NCBI GenBank assembly: GCA_009760855.2
Contig: WPIO01000090.1
Coordinates: forward strand, 620,001 to 684,000
Direction of reading: 5' to 3'
DNA length: 64,000 bases
From: Cristatella mucedo
Lineage: Eukaryota; Bryozoa; Phylactolaemata; Cristatellidae
The stretch's first letter is position 1; each line of letters begins with the position of its first letter. Made by a program: the position numbers and the translations under genes. The notes below the pieces were generated by a model. It had not been told where the DNA came from. It was given only the letters and a program-made list of their open reading frames with translations, and did not search any database. Positions 23,131-35,132 of the stretch are shown here, one piece after another.

Positions 23131-23600
23131 TTAATTACACTTGCGATAGAGCTGCCTCGGCAGCTTTTTGTTTTGCACTGTTACCATCAGAAATACTTGG
23201 AAGAACTGCATAACACTCATCATTAACAATTGAAGTGATATCAGGTTTAACACCAGATACTCCAGATATGACTGTATACATTGATGGAAGTTGTGTTGCA
23301 ATCCAAGTCGTATAATCAGCAATTTCACTAGGATCATCATGTAGAGCTGCAACTTAAGATCTAACTCTTTCCTCAAGACCTGATAGAGCTTCAGTTTGGC
23401 CTGCAGTAGTAATTTTTTGTGCTTCAACATCTGCTTCATCAAGATAGAATTTCTTAACAGACTCATCAGTCATAAGGACAATATCATAACTGAGTTATTG
23501 TTCATCATATGCTGTCATTCTTGACCTAACAAGATAATCAACGTAAGATTTAAGTGTCATTGCAGAAGTTGCTAGCACTGGATCAGTAACGGCTTCCATT
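23131..23600 (-). pseudogene. Polinton part: ORF of unknown function
   Basis: Minus-strand coding remnant starting near 23,598 (MEAVTDPVLATSAMTLKSYV). It is acidic, with stretches such as FYLDEADVEAQKI and TTWIATQLPSMYTV in different frames. The longest open frame on this strand is a shifted, less plausible Leu-rich one. No family recognised. Confidence 0.4.
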
Positions 23601-23718
23601 TCCTATATATTAATAAAAAATAAAATACATGCATACAAATTAAAGAAAAGTAAACAATTAAATAATCCTACTAAAAAATACATATTATTCTAATAATTAC
23701 ATACTACTCTTGCACTAT

Positions 23719-24198
23719 CCATTTTCTATATATAATTGAAAAATGCTATCATAAATAGAATTTAACAATTCTTCACTCTTATCCATTTCATCGTTTATAT
23801 CACATATTTAAGTAACTTTTCTATAGTTGAAGTAGGTAGATTGGTAATATAATGAGTTATTTTTGTACATAACTTTTGCTTAAATACTCAAAAAGTCCAA
23901 CACAAACACTATGTGTAAATAATCTTCCTATATTATTAGATAATATTCTTTCAATATCCATTTTCTATATATTATTGAAAAATACTTTCATAAATATAAT
24001 TCATCAATTCTTCACTCTTATCTATTTCATCGTATATATCACACATTCTAAGTAACTTTTCTATAGCTGAAACAGAAAACTTATTAATATCACTACTGAA
24101 TTTCTTATCACTATTATCAAAATTTCAAAAAAATCTAACACAAACTTTAAATGCATATACTCTACCATAGTTATTATATAGTATTCTTTCAATATCAA
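23719..24198 (-). repeat. Tandem pair of small Polinton ORFs
   Basis: Two ~240-bp units, 23,719-23,957 and 23,958-24,198, share their opening word (TTTCTATATA) and most of their length. Each carries a minus-strand frame that starts MDIERIL, and unit 2 continues through DEIDKSEELMNYIYESI. The opening word recurs at about 24,199. Local gene duplication inside the element; function unknown. Confidence 0.6.
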
Positions 24199-24228
24199 TT
24201 TTCTATATAATGATTATAAAAAATGTGT

Positions 24229-24462
24229 TTAATTAATTACTACTCCTGGTTTTGTTTTTGATGTTTTAGATTTTGTATTTGCCTCCTCGAGCATCTCAAC
24301 GATCTTACTATGAATTTCCATTAGTTTATCACATGTATCACATATATCTATACGAATACTAATAAAAGAACTATCAATATCCGGAGAGAGTTTGTCTAGT
24401 GAATGTTTACCTATACGTTGATCTTGACTCTTAAGTTTTTGAAGAGAAATCCTAACTGCCAT
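24229..24462 (-). pseudogene. Polinton part: small helical ORF
   Basis: 77-codon open frame starting MAVRISLQKLKSQD, with a long charged helix (DKLMEIHSKIVEMLEEAN) and a Lys/Thr/Ser-rich end. It lies in a same-strand series of small ORFs downstream of the polymerase. No family recognised. Confidence 0.4.
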
Positions 24463-24499
24463 TTATCTTCTTTGGGATCCATCCTGTAATAGTAGAAAT

Positions 24500-24660
24500 A
24501 ATTTTATTAATTCATATTTATTTTCTCTATTGACTCGTATAGTTCTACTTCCTCTTGTATATCAACTAGTTTTTTAACATCTTTGTTTTTATATTTGTCT
24601 GAAAATCTAACTCTCTTTACTGGTAATGGTTTAGTATTTTCAATATTTCTTTTAGGCATC
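24500..24660 (-). pseudogene. Polinton part: very small basic ORF
   Basis: About 50 codons starting MPKRNIENTKPLPVKRVRF, strongly basic, ending in an acidic helix (IQEEVELYESIEK). It directly follows the polymerase on the same strand. Function unknown. Confidence 0.4.
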
Positions 24661-24661
24661 T

Positions 24662-26471
24662 ATACTAATATTGCAAGTTTTACAATGACATGCAGACTCT
24701 TTCATCCTATAGTGACCGTAGGAATAACTAGGAATTCCAGAGTCTAACAAATATGATTTTGAGTCAAATGCTAATAGTGCTTTTTTAATTGTGTTATAGT
24801 AAAGATTTGATGGTTTTTAGCTTTAAATCTTGATTGATCGCAATGAACATCATATCCAATTTTAAGACATCCAACATAATCAGAATGAGTCAAACACTTT
24901 TTTTACTACATCTTTCTTGGTTCCTTTTGCTTTTTTAACTGCAGATATAACTTCTATTTCTTTATCTTTTTGATAGCTATTTGAATTGAATAGATGTTTG
25001 GTTTTTAGAACACACCCTATTCAAGTGCAAGTGATTTTTCAATCATAACACCTTTCTCATCTTTAATGAAATCTTTTGTTTTTGGTTCACTTGAATATTG
25101 TTCGCATATTTCATCCTTGAATTTCCAATACTTCCCTTATTAGCATGTATACTCTTTTCTGCCCCTTCTACTTTCCATATATCTTGATTCTTAGTATAAC
25201 CAGACAAATCTAGGTAATCTAAATAATTTTCAAAGTCTCTATAAACACTATCAGTATTTATTTGCATTACCAAAGAATCAATGTCAAGATACGCAAGTGT
25301 TACTTTATCATTATAATAGTCTTTAATTATGGTATGATAGAAATCCTGCATTGTTAGTTTTGATATATCTAGAATTCTAAAACCTTAATAAATTGGTTTA
25401 TCAAGACAGATCTCTGCTTTCGTTGTCTCAATTCCGACTAAATCTCGATTAAACAATCTTCTATCTTGAAACCTTACACTCATTACTCTTTTATCTGAGA
25501 CCGCAATATCCTTATAATATTTTAGATCTAACAATTCAATGTTTACTCGTTCTTTAACATTTTCCATTGTCTTCCGAAAGAATGGATTGTTTTTAGTTTA
25601 AAATATTCATTTTCAAATTCTTCCTTCGCTACTTTTGTTCTTTCAATGTTAATAACTATATATCCACTCAACAAGCTGCTTAGTGTAAAACTCATTACTC
25701 TATTTATCTTTGTTAATACCTATCCTCTTTCAATTGCAAGTTGTAGATTTCTATAATTGATAATTTATTTAACTCTAGATTCTAGATCAACAATCAGTTT
25801 TTCAACTTTAGTTTCACATTCATCTATTTTCTTCTTATCATCCCTTAATGACGTTTTCTTTTGATATTCAGAGTATTCTTTAACACCTACTTTTCTCCTG
25901 ATTAGTAGAATAGGATAATCCGAGTAAGTGTCATGTATTTTTTCTGGACAGTGCATATTATCTTCAAAAGCATAACCAGTTTCAGCATCTTCTTTTAAAA
26001 ATACTATCTTCTTAGTTGCGATCTTCTTTATTTGTTTGCTATAAAAAAACTTGAAATTGGAAGTGGTTATGTCATTGCTTTAGCATATAATGAATTAGCA
26101 TCAACATAAAGTAACCAACTATTTCCTTTAGTAATCACAATTAGACGCCGTTTCATTGTTTTTTTTAAATATCTGCATGATGCTTGAGTTATTCCTCCTC
26201 TCATTGCACTTTCAAATAAGTCAAAATTGTCAAAGTTTGTTAATAGATCTAGTTTATCCTTTAAAAATCTCAAACCTGCAGACCAAGTTAAACCTGGTGC
26301 TATCAGGAAATTGGCAGGATCTAAATAATCAATTTTCTTTGATAAATGTCTAAAATGATGAAATACATCTGCAAGTAGAAGGACATCCATAGTTTGATAA
26401 ATATTGCTGTACTTTCCAAATGCATCTTCAGTGGTTGGATCTATTTTTTTCCTCAATACCCAGCGAGCCAT
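24662..26471 (-). pseudogene. Polinton part: protein-primed DNA polymerase B, C-terminal two-thirds
   Basis: Blocks occur in family order on the minus strand. The exonuclease III-type block is YQTMDVLLLADVF (near 26,390). DPANFLIAPGLTWSAGL (near 26,310) is diagnostic for protein-primed polymerases. Motif A is YVDANSLYAKAM (near 26,090). Motif C is YLDIDSL (near 25,280), with Ile where Thr is usual. The N-terminal exonuclease I/II and upstream part are absent because the element ends at about 26,471. Fossil. Confidence 0.88.
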
Positions 26472-26510
26472 AGTAGGAGTTAGCTGCTGGCCCCCGGAAC
26501 TCGGCTACAA

Positions 26511-26820
26511 CTCTTTAAGACTAGCATCTCCCCCCTCCGGCGTAGCCATGTTCTATGATTAAATTGTATTGCCTCAATTTCATACATAGGCTGCCGCTAC
26601 ACCCATACTTAGTATATAGTTTTCACTGTAATATCATAATTCACTTGCATAATTGAGGCTTGAGACCATCTCTTTCGGCAGGTATTTTATGACAGCACGC
26701 TGTTCAGGCTTTGCTTTTCAGGGCCTAATTAAATTGGCTCTCGACAACCAACTCTGTCGTTTGTTTATTTTAGAATATCGAAAAAATAACCACGAGACTC
26801 CATTCATAGGCTGCAGCTCT
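26511..26820. repeat. 0.5-kb dispersed repeat, second copy (inverted)
   Basis: Reverse complement of about 7,104-7,430. Shared words (this strand) include TTTGCTTTTCAGGGC and CCACGAGACTCCATTCATAG. It directly follows the truncated polymerase. Because its partner lies inside a LINE, the pair is not the Polinton's terminal inverted repeat. Confidence 0.7.
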
Positions 26821-27074
26821 AATCAGAATGAGTTGAGACCAATACTGAGAAGTCACAACTCTATGTTGTTTCCTAACTCGGCAACCGTTATTTACCAATT
26901 TACATCAAGTTTTTCCTAACACATTGTGGTTTATCAAATCAAGCTGGCTTTGTATAGCCATTTTTAAATATCGCTAATTTTTATAGTAAAAGAAAATGTA
27001 CTGCCGACGGGTTACATATAGATGTATGTGTATGCTAACTCCAAACCCATCTGAAATCCTCACAATATAAGTAA

Positions 27075-28353
27075 TACTATTAATAATAATAGTGCACTTT
27101 ATAAAGCGCCCTCAGATAACCTAATCTCTTTCTAGGCACTTTACCTTTGCTGCAAAGTGAAATGCAATGGAATGGTAAGTAAAATCATGCTTGAAAAACT
27201 AACACAATGAATAATGTGGTTAGGGGGACATGCACAGGGCAGCATGCCGATGTGGTTAGTGGCAACATGCAAAGTGTGGACACACATAAGCACATGAAGG
27301 ACTAATCGCAGGGACCGACTAAAATGCTGTCATAAATTGGTGTGTTTTTAAGTTCCTTTTACATGTGGTCCGTTCAGGGGATGTTCCGACACAGGTCGGG
27401 AGGGAATTCCATGCTTTGGGAGCAAACGAACAAAATGCACGCTCTCCAAAGGATTTAAGGTTTGTACTAGATATTTTTACACTGTTGGATTCCGAAAAGC
27501 AGGTGGTACCATGCTTGGCATGATGGGGAGTAGATCTGAGAGATAGGCTGGAGCTAAAGAATGAAGTGACCTAAAAGTGAGAGACAAAATCTTGAAGTCA
27601 ATCCGTTGCTTGACCGGTAGCCAGTGCAAGTCGGCGAGAAGTGGAGTGATGGGGCAACTGAGAGGCTGAGGACAGACAAGTCAAGCTGCAGAGTTTTGCA
27701 ATGGCTGCAATCGCCTGATCACACATACCGGTATGCCAGCGAGCAGTGATTTGCTAGATTCAAGATGGAATTTCACTCATGCATGGACCAACTTGGACGT
27801 GGTATCCTTATCTAAACAAGCCCGAATTTTAGCAATGTTATGAAGCTGAAAATAGGCAGATTTGACTGTAGAGTTGATATGGTCGTCTAATGAGAGGTCG
27901 CTTCTGAACATGACACCTAGATTTCGAGCTGATCAGACAGGAGACATGCAGGTAGAGCTAACTTTTAGAGTCCGTCATTCCAATCTCTGACTCACACTGG
28001 GTTGGCCCATAAATACTAAGTCAGTTTTATAATTGCTTAGCTTTAGAAAATTGGCTGCTGTCCATGTGAGGATGTCAACAATGCATGCAGCAAGTGAGTT
28101 GAGAGAATTTAAGGTGCTCGAAAGCTGGGGGTATCAAAGCAAAGATACAACTGAATGTCATCTGCATAGAAGTGAAAGCCTAGATTGTGCTTGGCAATCA
28201 CATGAGCAAGAGGAAGAGTATATACCATGAAAAGAAGCGGAACTAGCATGGAGCTCTGAGGTACTCCATACTTCAGAGGTACTTCAGATAATCTTTGTTC
28301 ATTCACGTCAATACTCTGGAGTATCCCACTGAGATAGGACCTGAACCACCACC
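27075..28353 (-). mobile_element. L2-A LINE nested in the repeat, with target duplication
   Basis: Starts with an ATTATT-type tail, the hairpin (AAAGCGCCCTCAGA), the 3'UTR and the RT C-terminal domain, and reaches the YADDIQLYL / [12 protein letters not shown] region near 28,250. AAGTAA flanks it on both sides (27,069-27,074 and 28,354-28,359). The same AAGTAA occurs once in copy 1 of the repeat, the uninterrupted site. 5'-truncated with frameshifts. Confidence 0.9.
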
Positions 28354-29165
28354 AAGTAAGGCATCTTTCCCTCTACTAAGGCCGCAACCCTGAAACAAGG
28401 CACTATTCGGTCACGATATTCATGACAACGAAATAAATAATAATCACTTGCCAATCACCCATTGTGAAATGTACATTTTTTATAAGAGCAACAAATAAAT
28501 AAGTAGCAATAAAGTGCACAATGTCAACAAGTGCATCGTGACTAGAAGTGACATGGCAGGTTTCTGCACATAATCTGGTTCCGGTACTCACTGCCCAGAG
28601 TAGGCACTCGTGAGCTTTCACAAAACTTTGGAAATGTAAACACTTAATGCAGTGATAAAAAAGGCATTTTATCTTCTTTTATGATATCGGAATCTCAGGG
28701 CATGTGAGGTCGTGGAGTAATAGCGTTTGAGTTCAACACTTAAGTGGTGGGTACAGCTAAAAGCTTGGTTTCTGAGGATGTAAATAATGTTGGAGGTAAG
28801 GCTCAACAAACTGATTCAGATGGGAAGGTCGGGCGAAGCCTTGGAAAACCTAGGAGTACTTATAATAGGAAAATTTGAGCTCGAGAGGACGTGGACCTAA
28901 TCAAGTTACAGCAACATGGACGTCGAAGCCCTGCACGATTGGTAGCTTAGGCAGGCCATCAAGAAGCAGGTCACTTCGGCAAAGGTGAGGCTTATGAGCA
29001 GCCCCGAAAGCTAGATACGTTAGATAGCTTAAATTATGGCAGATTGAAGCAGATATTAGGAACACTTCTTAGATCCACCGAAATTTGAAAACTGGCACTA
29101 AATTTCTAGCCGAAGCCAATGAGAAATGCCAACGTAAATAAATAAATTTATTAAACCATCTCATC

Positions 29166-29322
29166 ACAAAGCTGGCTTGGCCAAGTTATTAAGGGGCTTG
29201 TGTCGATTATAGTCAGGCAGAGGTCGTAGCATCGAGCCCCCTCCCCCCTCACATTTGTGAATCGCCCGAAAAGACAATGAGTTCACTTAGGGCATTACAC
29301 ATGTGAATTATATATTGCTCAA
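29166..29322 (+). mobile_element. SINE-B copy inside repeat copy 2
   Basis: Same position and structure as the SINE at 8,881-9,033: CTTGGCCAAGTTATTAAGG, GCATCGAGCCC, then AATCGCCCGAAAAGACAA and CTTAGGGCATTACACATGTG. It was present before the duplication of the 1.8-kb repeat. Confidence 0.65.
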
Positions 29323-30108
29323 TCAAACTAAGCTTACCCAGTATCTCTAAGTTGTTTATATCCCCATTCATTTCAGAATTCCTGAAGCCATCTATGATCG
29401 GATTTCAGCAAAACCTCCATAAAGGCAGTTAAGAAGAACTGATATGTTTTACTGCTGAGAAGAGTCAAGGCAATTGCAAACACTAGTGCACTAATCTTGG
29501 CTCTGGTAAAGTACATTATTTAAGAAAGCAGCAGTCATATCAAACTGGTGGCCAAGGTGACTGCCCATAGTCTCAAGGATACAAATTATTTGCTATATTC
29601 TGGCTCTCACTTGCAATTATGCTCCATAATAAAAATTATCTTGCAGATTGAAGTCCTAGATGCCAATTACCTGATCTATATGCCATTTTCCTGAGTTCCA
29701 AGGCATCTTGAAATTATTTGTTGATTCTTTGTGGAAAACACTGTCTGCTTGTACATGCAATCAATTAGCCACAATAAGCCGTCGCCTGGATAACCTTTTC
29801 TTGCATGTGTTCTTTAGCAAGACTTGTCTCATAGCATACCAGTTTCCGTTGGCTAGGTGGTCAAAGCAAAATACACTGGGTGTACTACACTTCAGCTATT
29901 AGTTATTCAGCAGCTGGTGACAATGAGCTGTAGTAAACATTTTGTTCATTTAGGGAGCTAATAAGATGGCATGTAAAACACTCCTAACTTCACTGCATTT
30001 GGATTCCAAATGGCGGCAAAGCGATCTGACATAATTCATAGATTTTACTGCGAAATAAAGTTATTGCTGCACGTTGGAAGTTGGAATTGAAAGCCGATAA
30101 AAATCTAT

Positions 30109-30906
30109 TGTGTGTGTTTCTCATTTAAAGAAAACAGCCTTATTCCAAAGAATTTACGTCATTAGGCCTGCAACTCTTGGCTTTTAGACTTATAAATCAA
30201 TTTTCAGGTATTGAACACGTATATCTTTCAGCTTTAATCATTTTTGTTCAGTTCTTTAACAGAAATGAGTGATATATCCGAGTGCTTTATATATGCCACA
30301 GGGTCTAAGCTAACGATCTAAATCATTAACTGCGAGTTTTTGCCTGTTATGTCTGTTCATCCTATCCAACCATATTTGGTGCTTCAATTTCTTGTACTAG
30401 AAGCAACTACGTGTATAATGCTGTCTTTTTTTCAAAACCCTAATGGCTCATCTAACCTTCTTGTTGCTGCTTAAGAGTAACTCTGTCTGTTGTTATTAGT
30501 TATTACTGCATGCTACCCAGATCATTCTTGACAGGCTTCAATAAAGCAGCATTAAAAATGCTGACTCAGTTGTCGATTTATTTTGGAGTTTCAAACCAAT
30601 ATTCATTACGCCCAATTAGTGTCCTAGCTGGTTTTTAGCAGCACTGCTCTGGACAAGCCGAAGGCAAAACGAACAAGTCTAAATCGCATTCCTTTACCAA
30701 AACCAACAGCTCTTCTATTTCCGCACCGTATCAAACATGCCATACTCAATAAGTATTTGGAAGATCAACGTGAGAATCTCTTACAAGAATGCATGTCCAC
30801 GAAGATTTATCCACAATATACTAATTGTCTCACTTGCTTTATGTCTCCGCCCCTAAATATTTCTTCACCGTAGGTATGCAACCCTCCTGTTTTGTCACCA
30901 TCTCTT

Positions 30907-30949
<43 letters not shown>

Positions 30950-31779
30950 CTTTGCCTCTCTCTTCGCCTTGCTTTTTCCTTGTATTATCATCATGGCTCT
31001 GCTTGGCGTATCTCGCTCTAAGTAAATGTTAAGATCGGGAAATTCAGAATTTATTTACTGCATGCGATTTCTTTCCAGAACGAAAATAATCTAGTTCCAT
31101 TGAAGAACGACTAAAGAAGTAACACATTCGTTATATTGAAAAACTTAATAATCTATGTTTTGCTGCTACGTTGAGGCAAATCTATTAAACAATAAAGAGC
31201 CCTATTGAATTGCTAATGGTACATGTAGGCATTTCGAGAAAAGTTTCTACTCTGAATAAAAAGGCCCCTTACGGCATGAATCTTCCGAACTCTGCTGAAC
31301 AGTTTAATTCTTTCATTCACACCCCCCCTCCAAAAGCAAGCAAAAGTTTTGTTTCTTTTCCGTTGCTGAATTATTGACCAACAGCTGAAGTTCTCATTAA
31401 CATCTTATAGGTTCAGAGATACAAAAAAGACCTGTGTAAAGCTTATCTGTTAGCTGTTTACCCTAATATGTAAAAAAGCTATGCAGCTATGGACGGCTGA
31501 GCACTTGAAGCTTGGAGGTATTACTGCCATGCAAGTGGTGTTTTTGGATACGCCAACAGCTAGTAACCTGCATATTAAGTATGATCTTTCGCACCTATCG
31601 TTGCTCTGATGTGCTCATGGGAATGCATCTCTCATTGTTGCTGCTGTCGCAAAGATCCAATAATTGGTCATTAACAAAAGGAAAGCGCCCCCCGGATGGG
31701 TCCACTCAGGGGTCCCAGGAGTGCCCTCTCGTTCAGCATTCCTGTGTCATCTCGTACCCCAGTGCCAATTCTTCCTAAA
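30109..31779. other. No gene recognised; contains a CT microsatellite
   Basis: About 1.7 kb with no supported ORF. A CT-dinucleotide run lies at about 30,901-30,948 and produces a spurious Leu/Ser-rich frame. The end may hold decayed LINE 5' sequence. Confidence 0.5.
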
Positions 31780-32097
31780 AACATTGCTGTGAATATCTTA
31801 AACTTAGTGGTCACAAGGCCTGCTATTACTCCGACGGCCCACCTTAAAGCTTGTCTTTGAAGTTTTCTTTCCACTTCCAGTTTCTGAAAAAGGCATCGAC
31901 CTGTCTGCCTTGAGCAAAACTTGGTCAAAAATGGTAAACTTCATTAAAATTAACAACTCAACCCAGGCGGTCTTCTCTTTCTTTAAAAGCCCCAGATCAA
32001 TCACAACTAGAAGTAGAATCACTATTACAGCAAGCGAAGTACTGCCATTTCATGCCGTTTACACTAACCTCGAAGCAGGCTTTCTAATCTGTAGTTC

Positions 32098-33310
32098 TTA
32101 GTATAATCGATATCAAGTTGCAAATGCTGGCTGTTCTCTATTGTTCTGGAAGTACCAAGTTCACTATTGCGTCATATGTTTGTGATTTTAATTTGATAAT
32201 GCGTGAAAGAAGTGGATTACTCCTCATTATAAGTTATTTCAGTGTTCGTTTAGATATCTTAGCTGACGCCTGCAGCACTGCTTTCGTGGTTTGACTGAGT
32301 TGTCTTTTTTGGCCCACTTGCATGGCTCCACTCATATAAATTGTCACACACTAAACCACATGTATTTTTACAATGGCTATTTGTAGTCACCCGCTATTAC
32401 CAAGTTCTGCTGATCTCAATAAATGCAGATCTCAATGAACCGACAATGGGTACCCTCTTCCTACTCATTTAAAATTATATACTAGTCTTGAAACCTTTGA
32501 CATCGATGCTGCCTTTGCCAAAACATCTGATTGTCCTTAGCTGCTCAATCCAGTGATGATTGTAAAGATCTAGATGATCGCCGCTATAGCTTTTCGGTCA
32601 ACAAGATAGGCATGATCGTGAGTCTATCCCTAAACATGGCAGCACCCCCCAAGAATGCTGATCCTTAATTCGATGCAATGCAGTCATTCGAATCTATAGT
32701 TTTGAGTATAACCGACAATAAGTTACCAATGCTGGCTGTTCTCTATTTTTCTCGAAGTACCAAGTTCTCTATTGTATCTTTTTTGTCCGATCTCTTTGGT
32801 TGATGCGTGCAAGAAGTAGATTATTCCGCATTCTAAGTGATTGCAGTCTTTTTTTGATAACTTAGCTGACGCCTTCAGCCCTGATTTCGTGCTTGGACTA
32901 AGTTGTCTCTTGTGACTCACTTGCATGGCTCGACTCATATAAGTTGTCACTAACTAAACCACAAGTATTTCTACAACGGCTATTTGTCGTCATCAAATAT
33001 GACCCAGTTCTGCTGATCTCACTAAATGCAGATCTTAATGAGCCTGCAATGTGAACCCTTTTCCTCGTCATTTTAAATTATATGCTATTATATGCGAATT
33101 ATATGCAGTCTTAATAACTTTGTCATGGATGCTGACCTTGCGAAAACATCTGATTGTCCTTAGCTGCTCAATTCTAGCGATGATTGTAAAGATCTAGATG
33201 ATCGCTGCTATAGCTTTTCGGTCAACAAGATAGGCATGATCGTGAGTCCATCCCTAAACATGGCAGCATCTCCATGGATTGCTTACCTATAATTCCATGC
33301 AACACTTCAA
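32098..33310. repeat. 605-bp tandem duplication inside a LINE
   Basis: Unit 1 (32,098-32,699) and unit 2 (32,700-33,310) share long runs such as GCTGGCTGTTCTCTAT and AGATCTAGATGATCGC, offset by 605 bp. They look roughly 80-85% identical. Unit 2 has a small internal stutter near 33,080 (TTATATGC repeated). Confidence 0.8.
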
Positions 33311-33671
33311 TGTCTACTTTCAATCAGGTGACTAGAGACCTCGTCGTGAAGCTGGTATCCCGATCGAAACAGGCAACAGTACTCTAGTACCTACTCTCAC
33401 TATTACGCTTTGCCGACATGTATATCTTTTTCATCATCAATATTCAGTCGGATTGTGTCACATCGTCCTTCAAAAAGGCTTCAGCCAGGTGAATACTCCT
33501 AAAAACGAAAATAGAAAAGGAGAGCTTTAGCAACGTCCACCCAAGCCTATCTTCTACGGCATCAATCAAAAACACTTTAACGAATGAACAAAAAGACCAG
33601 CTGAACTCATATAATAAATTTTCAATCTGCCCTTTAAGTTCAAGTCTGGTTTAGGAGCTACTAACTATACA

Positions 33672-33998
33672 GACGCTTTGGCTCTGCAGGTCACAGGCTG
33701 TGGAACTCGCTTCCACACTTCTTATGCAACGACAACAACTCTCCTTCTGGCAGCTATGGCTCGTCCTTATCGGCAGTCATGAGCTGCTAGTTCCATGCTA
33801 CTCGGTACTGCGACCGCTCTCTGACTCTGCTATGCTTCCATCTATCTCTTTGTTACCTTAGACGAAGTCTGTTAGTTACCGAATGCCTACCAAAAGCCGC
33901 CCAGGCTCTCAGTGGGCTATATAAGACTCTCATACGTAACACCCACATTGGCTTTGTGACTTTGTGGAGTTACAGACGAAGATACATTACATTACATA
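33672..33998 (+). mobile_element. L2-B LINE 3' fragment nested in L2-A
   Basis: Begins at the C-terminal GSAGHRLWNSLP-like block, runs through the 3'UTR and ends with the L2-B tail ATACATTACATTACAT. L2-A reverse transcriptase sequence is interrupted on both sides at corresponding positions, so this copy landed in the older LINE. Confidence 0.8.
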
Positions 33999-34612
33999 TA
34001 GCAGTGTATGTAGGAATTAGGACTTACGTAGAGTCTCTGCTTGTTTTGCTAAATCTTTTCGCTGATTTCAATACTATGAATCACCAAGTCCTTCTTCGGT
34101 GCCCCTCATCTAGCGTGAGCATCACTGGAACCAAACTGCAAAGCTTCAGGTCTTATCTCGCACCACTTCTCCCAAACCTGCACTCGATACCGGCTAAGTA
34201 ACGATGAAGTTCAAGATTTTTTCACTCAATTTGATATTTGATAGTTCTTGTATCCAGCCAACCAATCAAGTCTACTTCTCCACCAGGTCAGCCGTCGTAC
34301 CACATTGTTTTCGGTATCTAATCGTTTATCTATACCTCGTACGAACCTCAAATTCTTTTGAAGACAGAGCCTTTAGTCGGTAAGCTCCCAAAGCCTGGAA
34401 CCGACATCCGACTTGACTTAATACACGCCCCGAATTGAACTACTTTTTTAAGAAACTAAAAGGCATCAACATATCACAGAATTTAGTGAGTCAATGAGAT
34501 TTATCCTTAGGGTGCTTCTGATGAGTACAGTAATTGTGCAGGCTTCCAGTGGCATAATTAGCATGATGCTGTGTGCACGTGACCCCTAGCCTATGCTATG
34601 TTTGTTGCAGTT

Positions 34613-35132
34613 AGTTATCCTGCTAGAAACTCTTTGACTGTGCTTCCCTTGCAGCAAATACCAAGAGCCCAGAAAGAGTTTATTCAGAGAGCTAAATCAA
34701 ATGGATATTTATTAATGTTCCTCCCCACTCAAACTATCAAATGACACTGCAACAGCTATCTTAACCTTTGCTTATTGGCCATCGACACCAGTAGATGTGG
34801 CTCTTCAAGTCCTTCGGCTGTGTATGCCTCTTCCACAACCCTTAGTTGAAGATTTATAGTCTGAGGCGACTGACTGTGAATGTTGCTATCCAGTGGTTCA
34901 CATCTATTTCTTTGGTGCTAATAACTTAATATATTCCCCTGTGTAAATGATGCTTCATACTTTCGGTTGGCAGCCTTGAATAAAGTTTTTTGATACCGTT
35001 TAGGCACTGCATGTCGCCAAGGCTTGGGAGTGGTACCAATAATTATGAAGTTAAAAACCCACCTAGTCGTTGCAGGTCTATCGACTGGCTGGCGAAAATG
35101 CTGTTTAAAAGCAGATGTGCTGCATAGGCAGA
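34613..35132. other. No gene recognised
   Basis: Spacer between two L2-A copies; no ORF supported. A short stretch near 34,730-34,870 reads like worn coding sequence, but no family could be named. Confidence 0.35.

Larger units (their letters stand above)
9825..26471. mobile_element. Fossil Polinton / adintovirus-like element
   Basis: A 16.6-kb block with the gene set of invertebrate Polintons: structural ORFs, packaging ATPase, zinc ribbon, adenain-like protease, PLA2-like protein, fibre-like protein, HNH-AP2 gene and protein-primed DNA polymerase B. It is broken, with well over a dozen interruptions overall plus three foreign insertions. Both ends are missing: it abuts the 1.8-kb repeat at the left, and stops inside the polymerase next to a dispersed repeat at the right. 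No terminal inverted repeats, integrase or clear major capsid gene were recognised. Several frames are still readable, so it is old but not ancient. Confidence 0.9.
27012..30108. repeat. 1.8-kb direct repeat, copy 2, interrupted by a LINE
   Basis: Colinear with 8,003-9,824. The first 63 bp (to 27,074) and the rest (from 28,354) are separated by a 1.28-kb L2-A LINE. Sequence continues past the shared end at about 30,108 with no match at copy 1, where the Polinton begins. Copy 1 may therefore have been cut at its right end by the Polinton or by later rearrangement. Confidence 0.8.
31780..34612 (+). mobile_element. L2-A LINE, longest copy (endonuclease to C-terminus), rearranged
   Basis: The order fits one insertion. 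A partial endonuclease reads DLSALSKTWSKMVNF, resembling the DLxALTETWL block, with SPRS further on. The linker has a DDR.YSFSVNKIG block. Then come the RT N-terminal region (LVSRSKQAT, SSFKKA) and VLLNLFADFNTMNHQVLL. After a nested L2-B (33,672-33,998) the RT resumes. It is then deleted from FRSYL directly to a PLLPNLHSIPAK C-terminal block. A 605-bp tandem duplication lies in its linker. Many stops; inactive. Confidence 0.75.
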
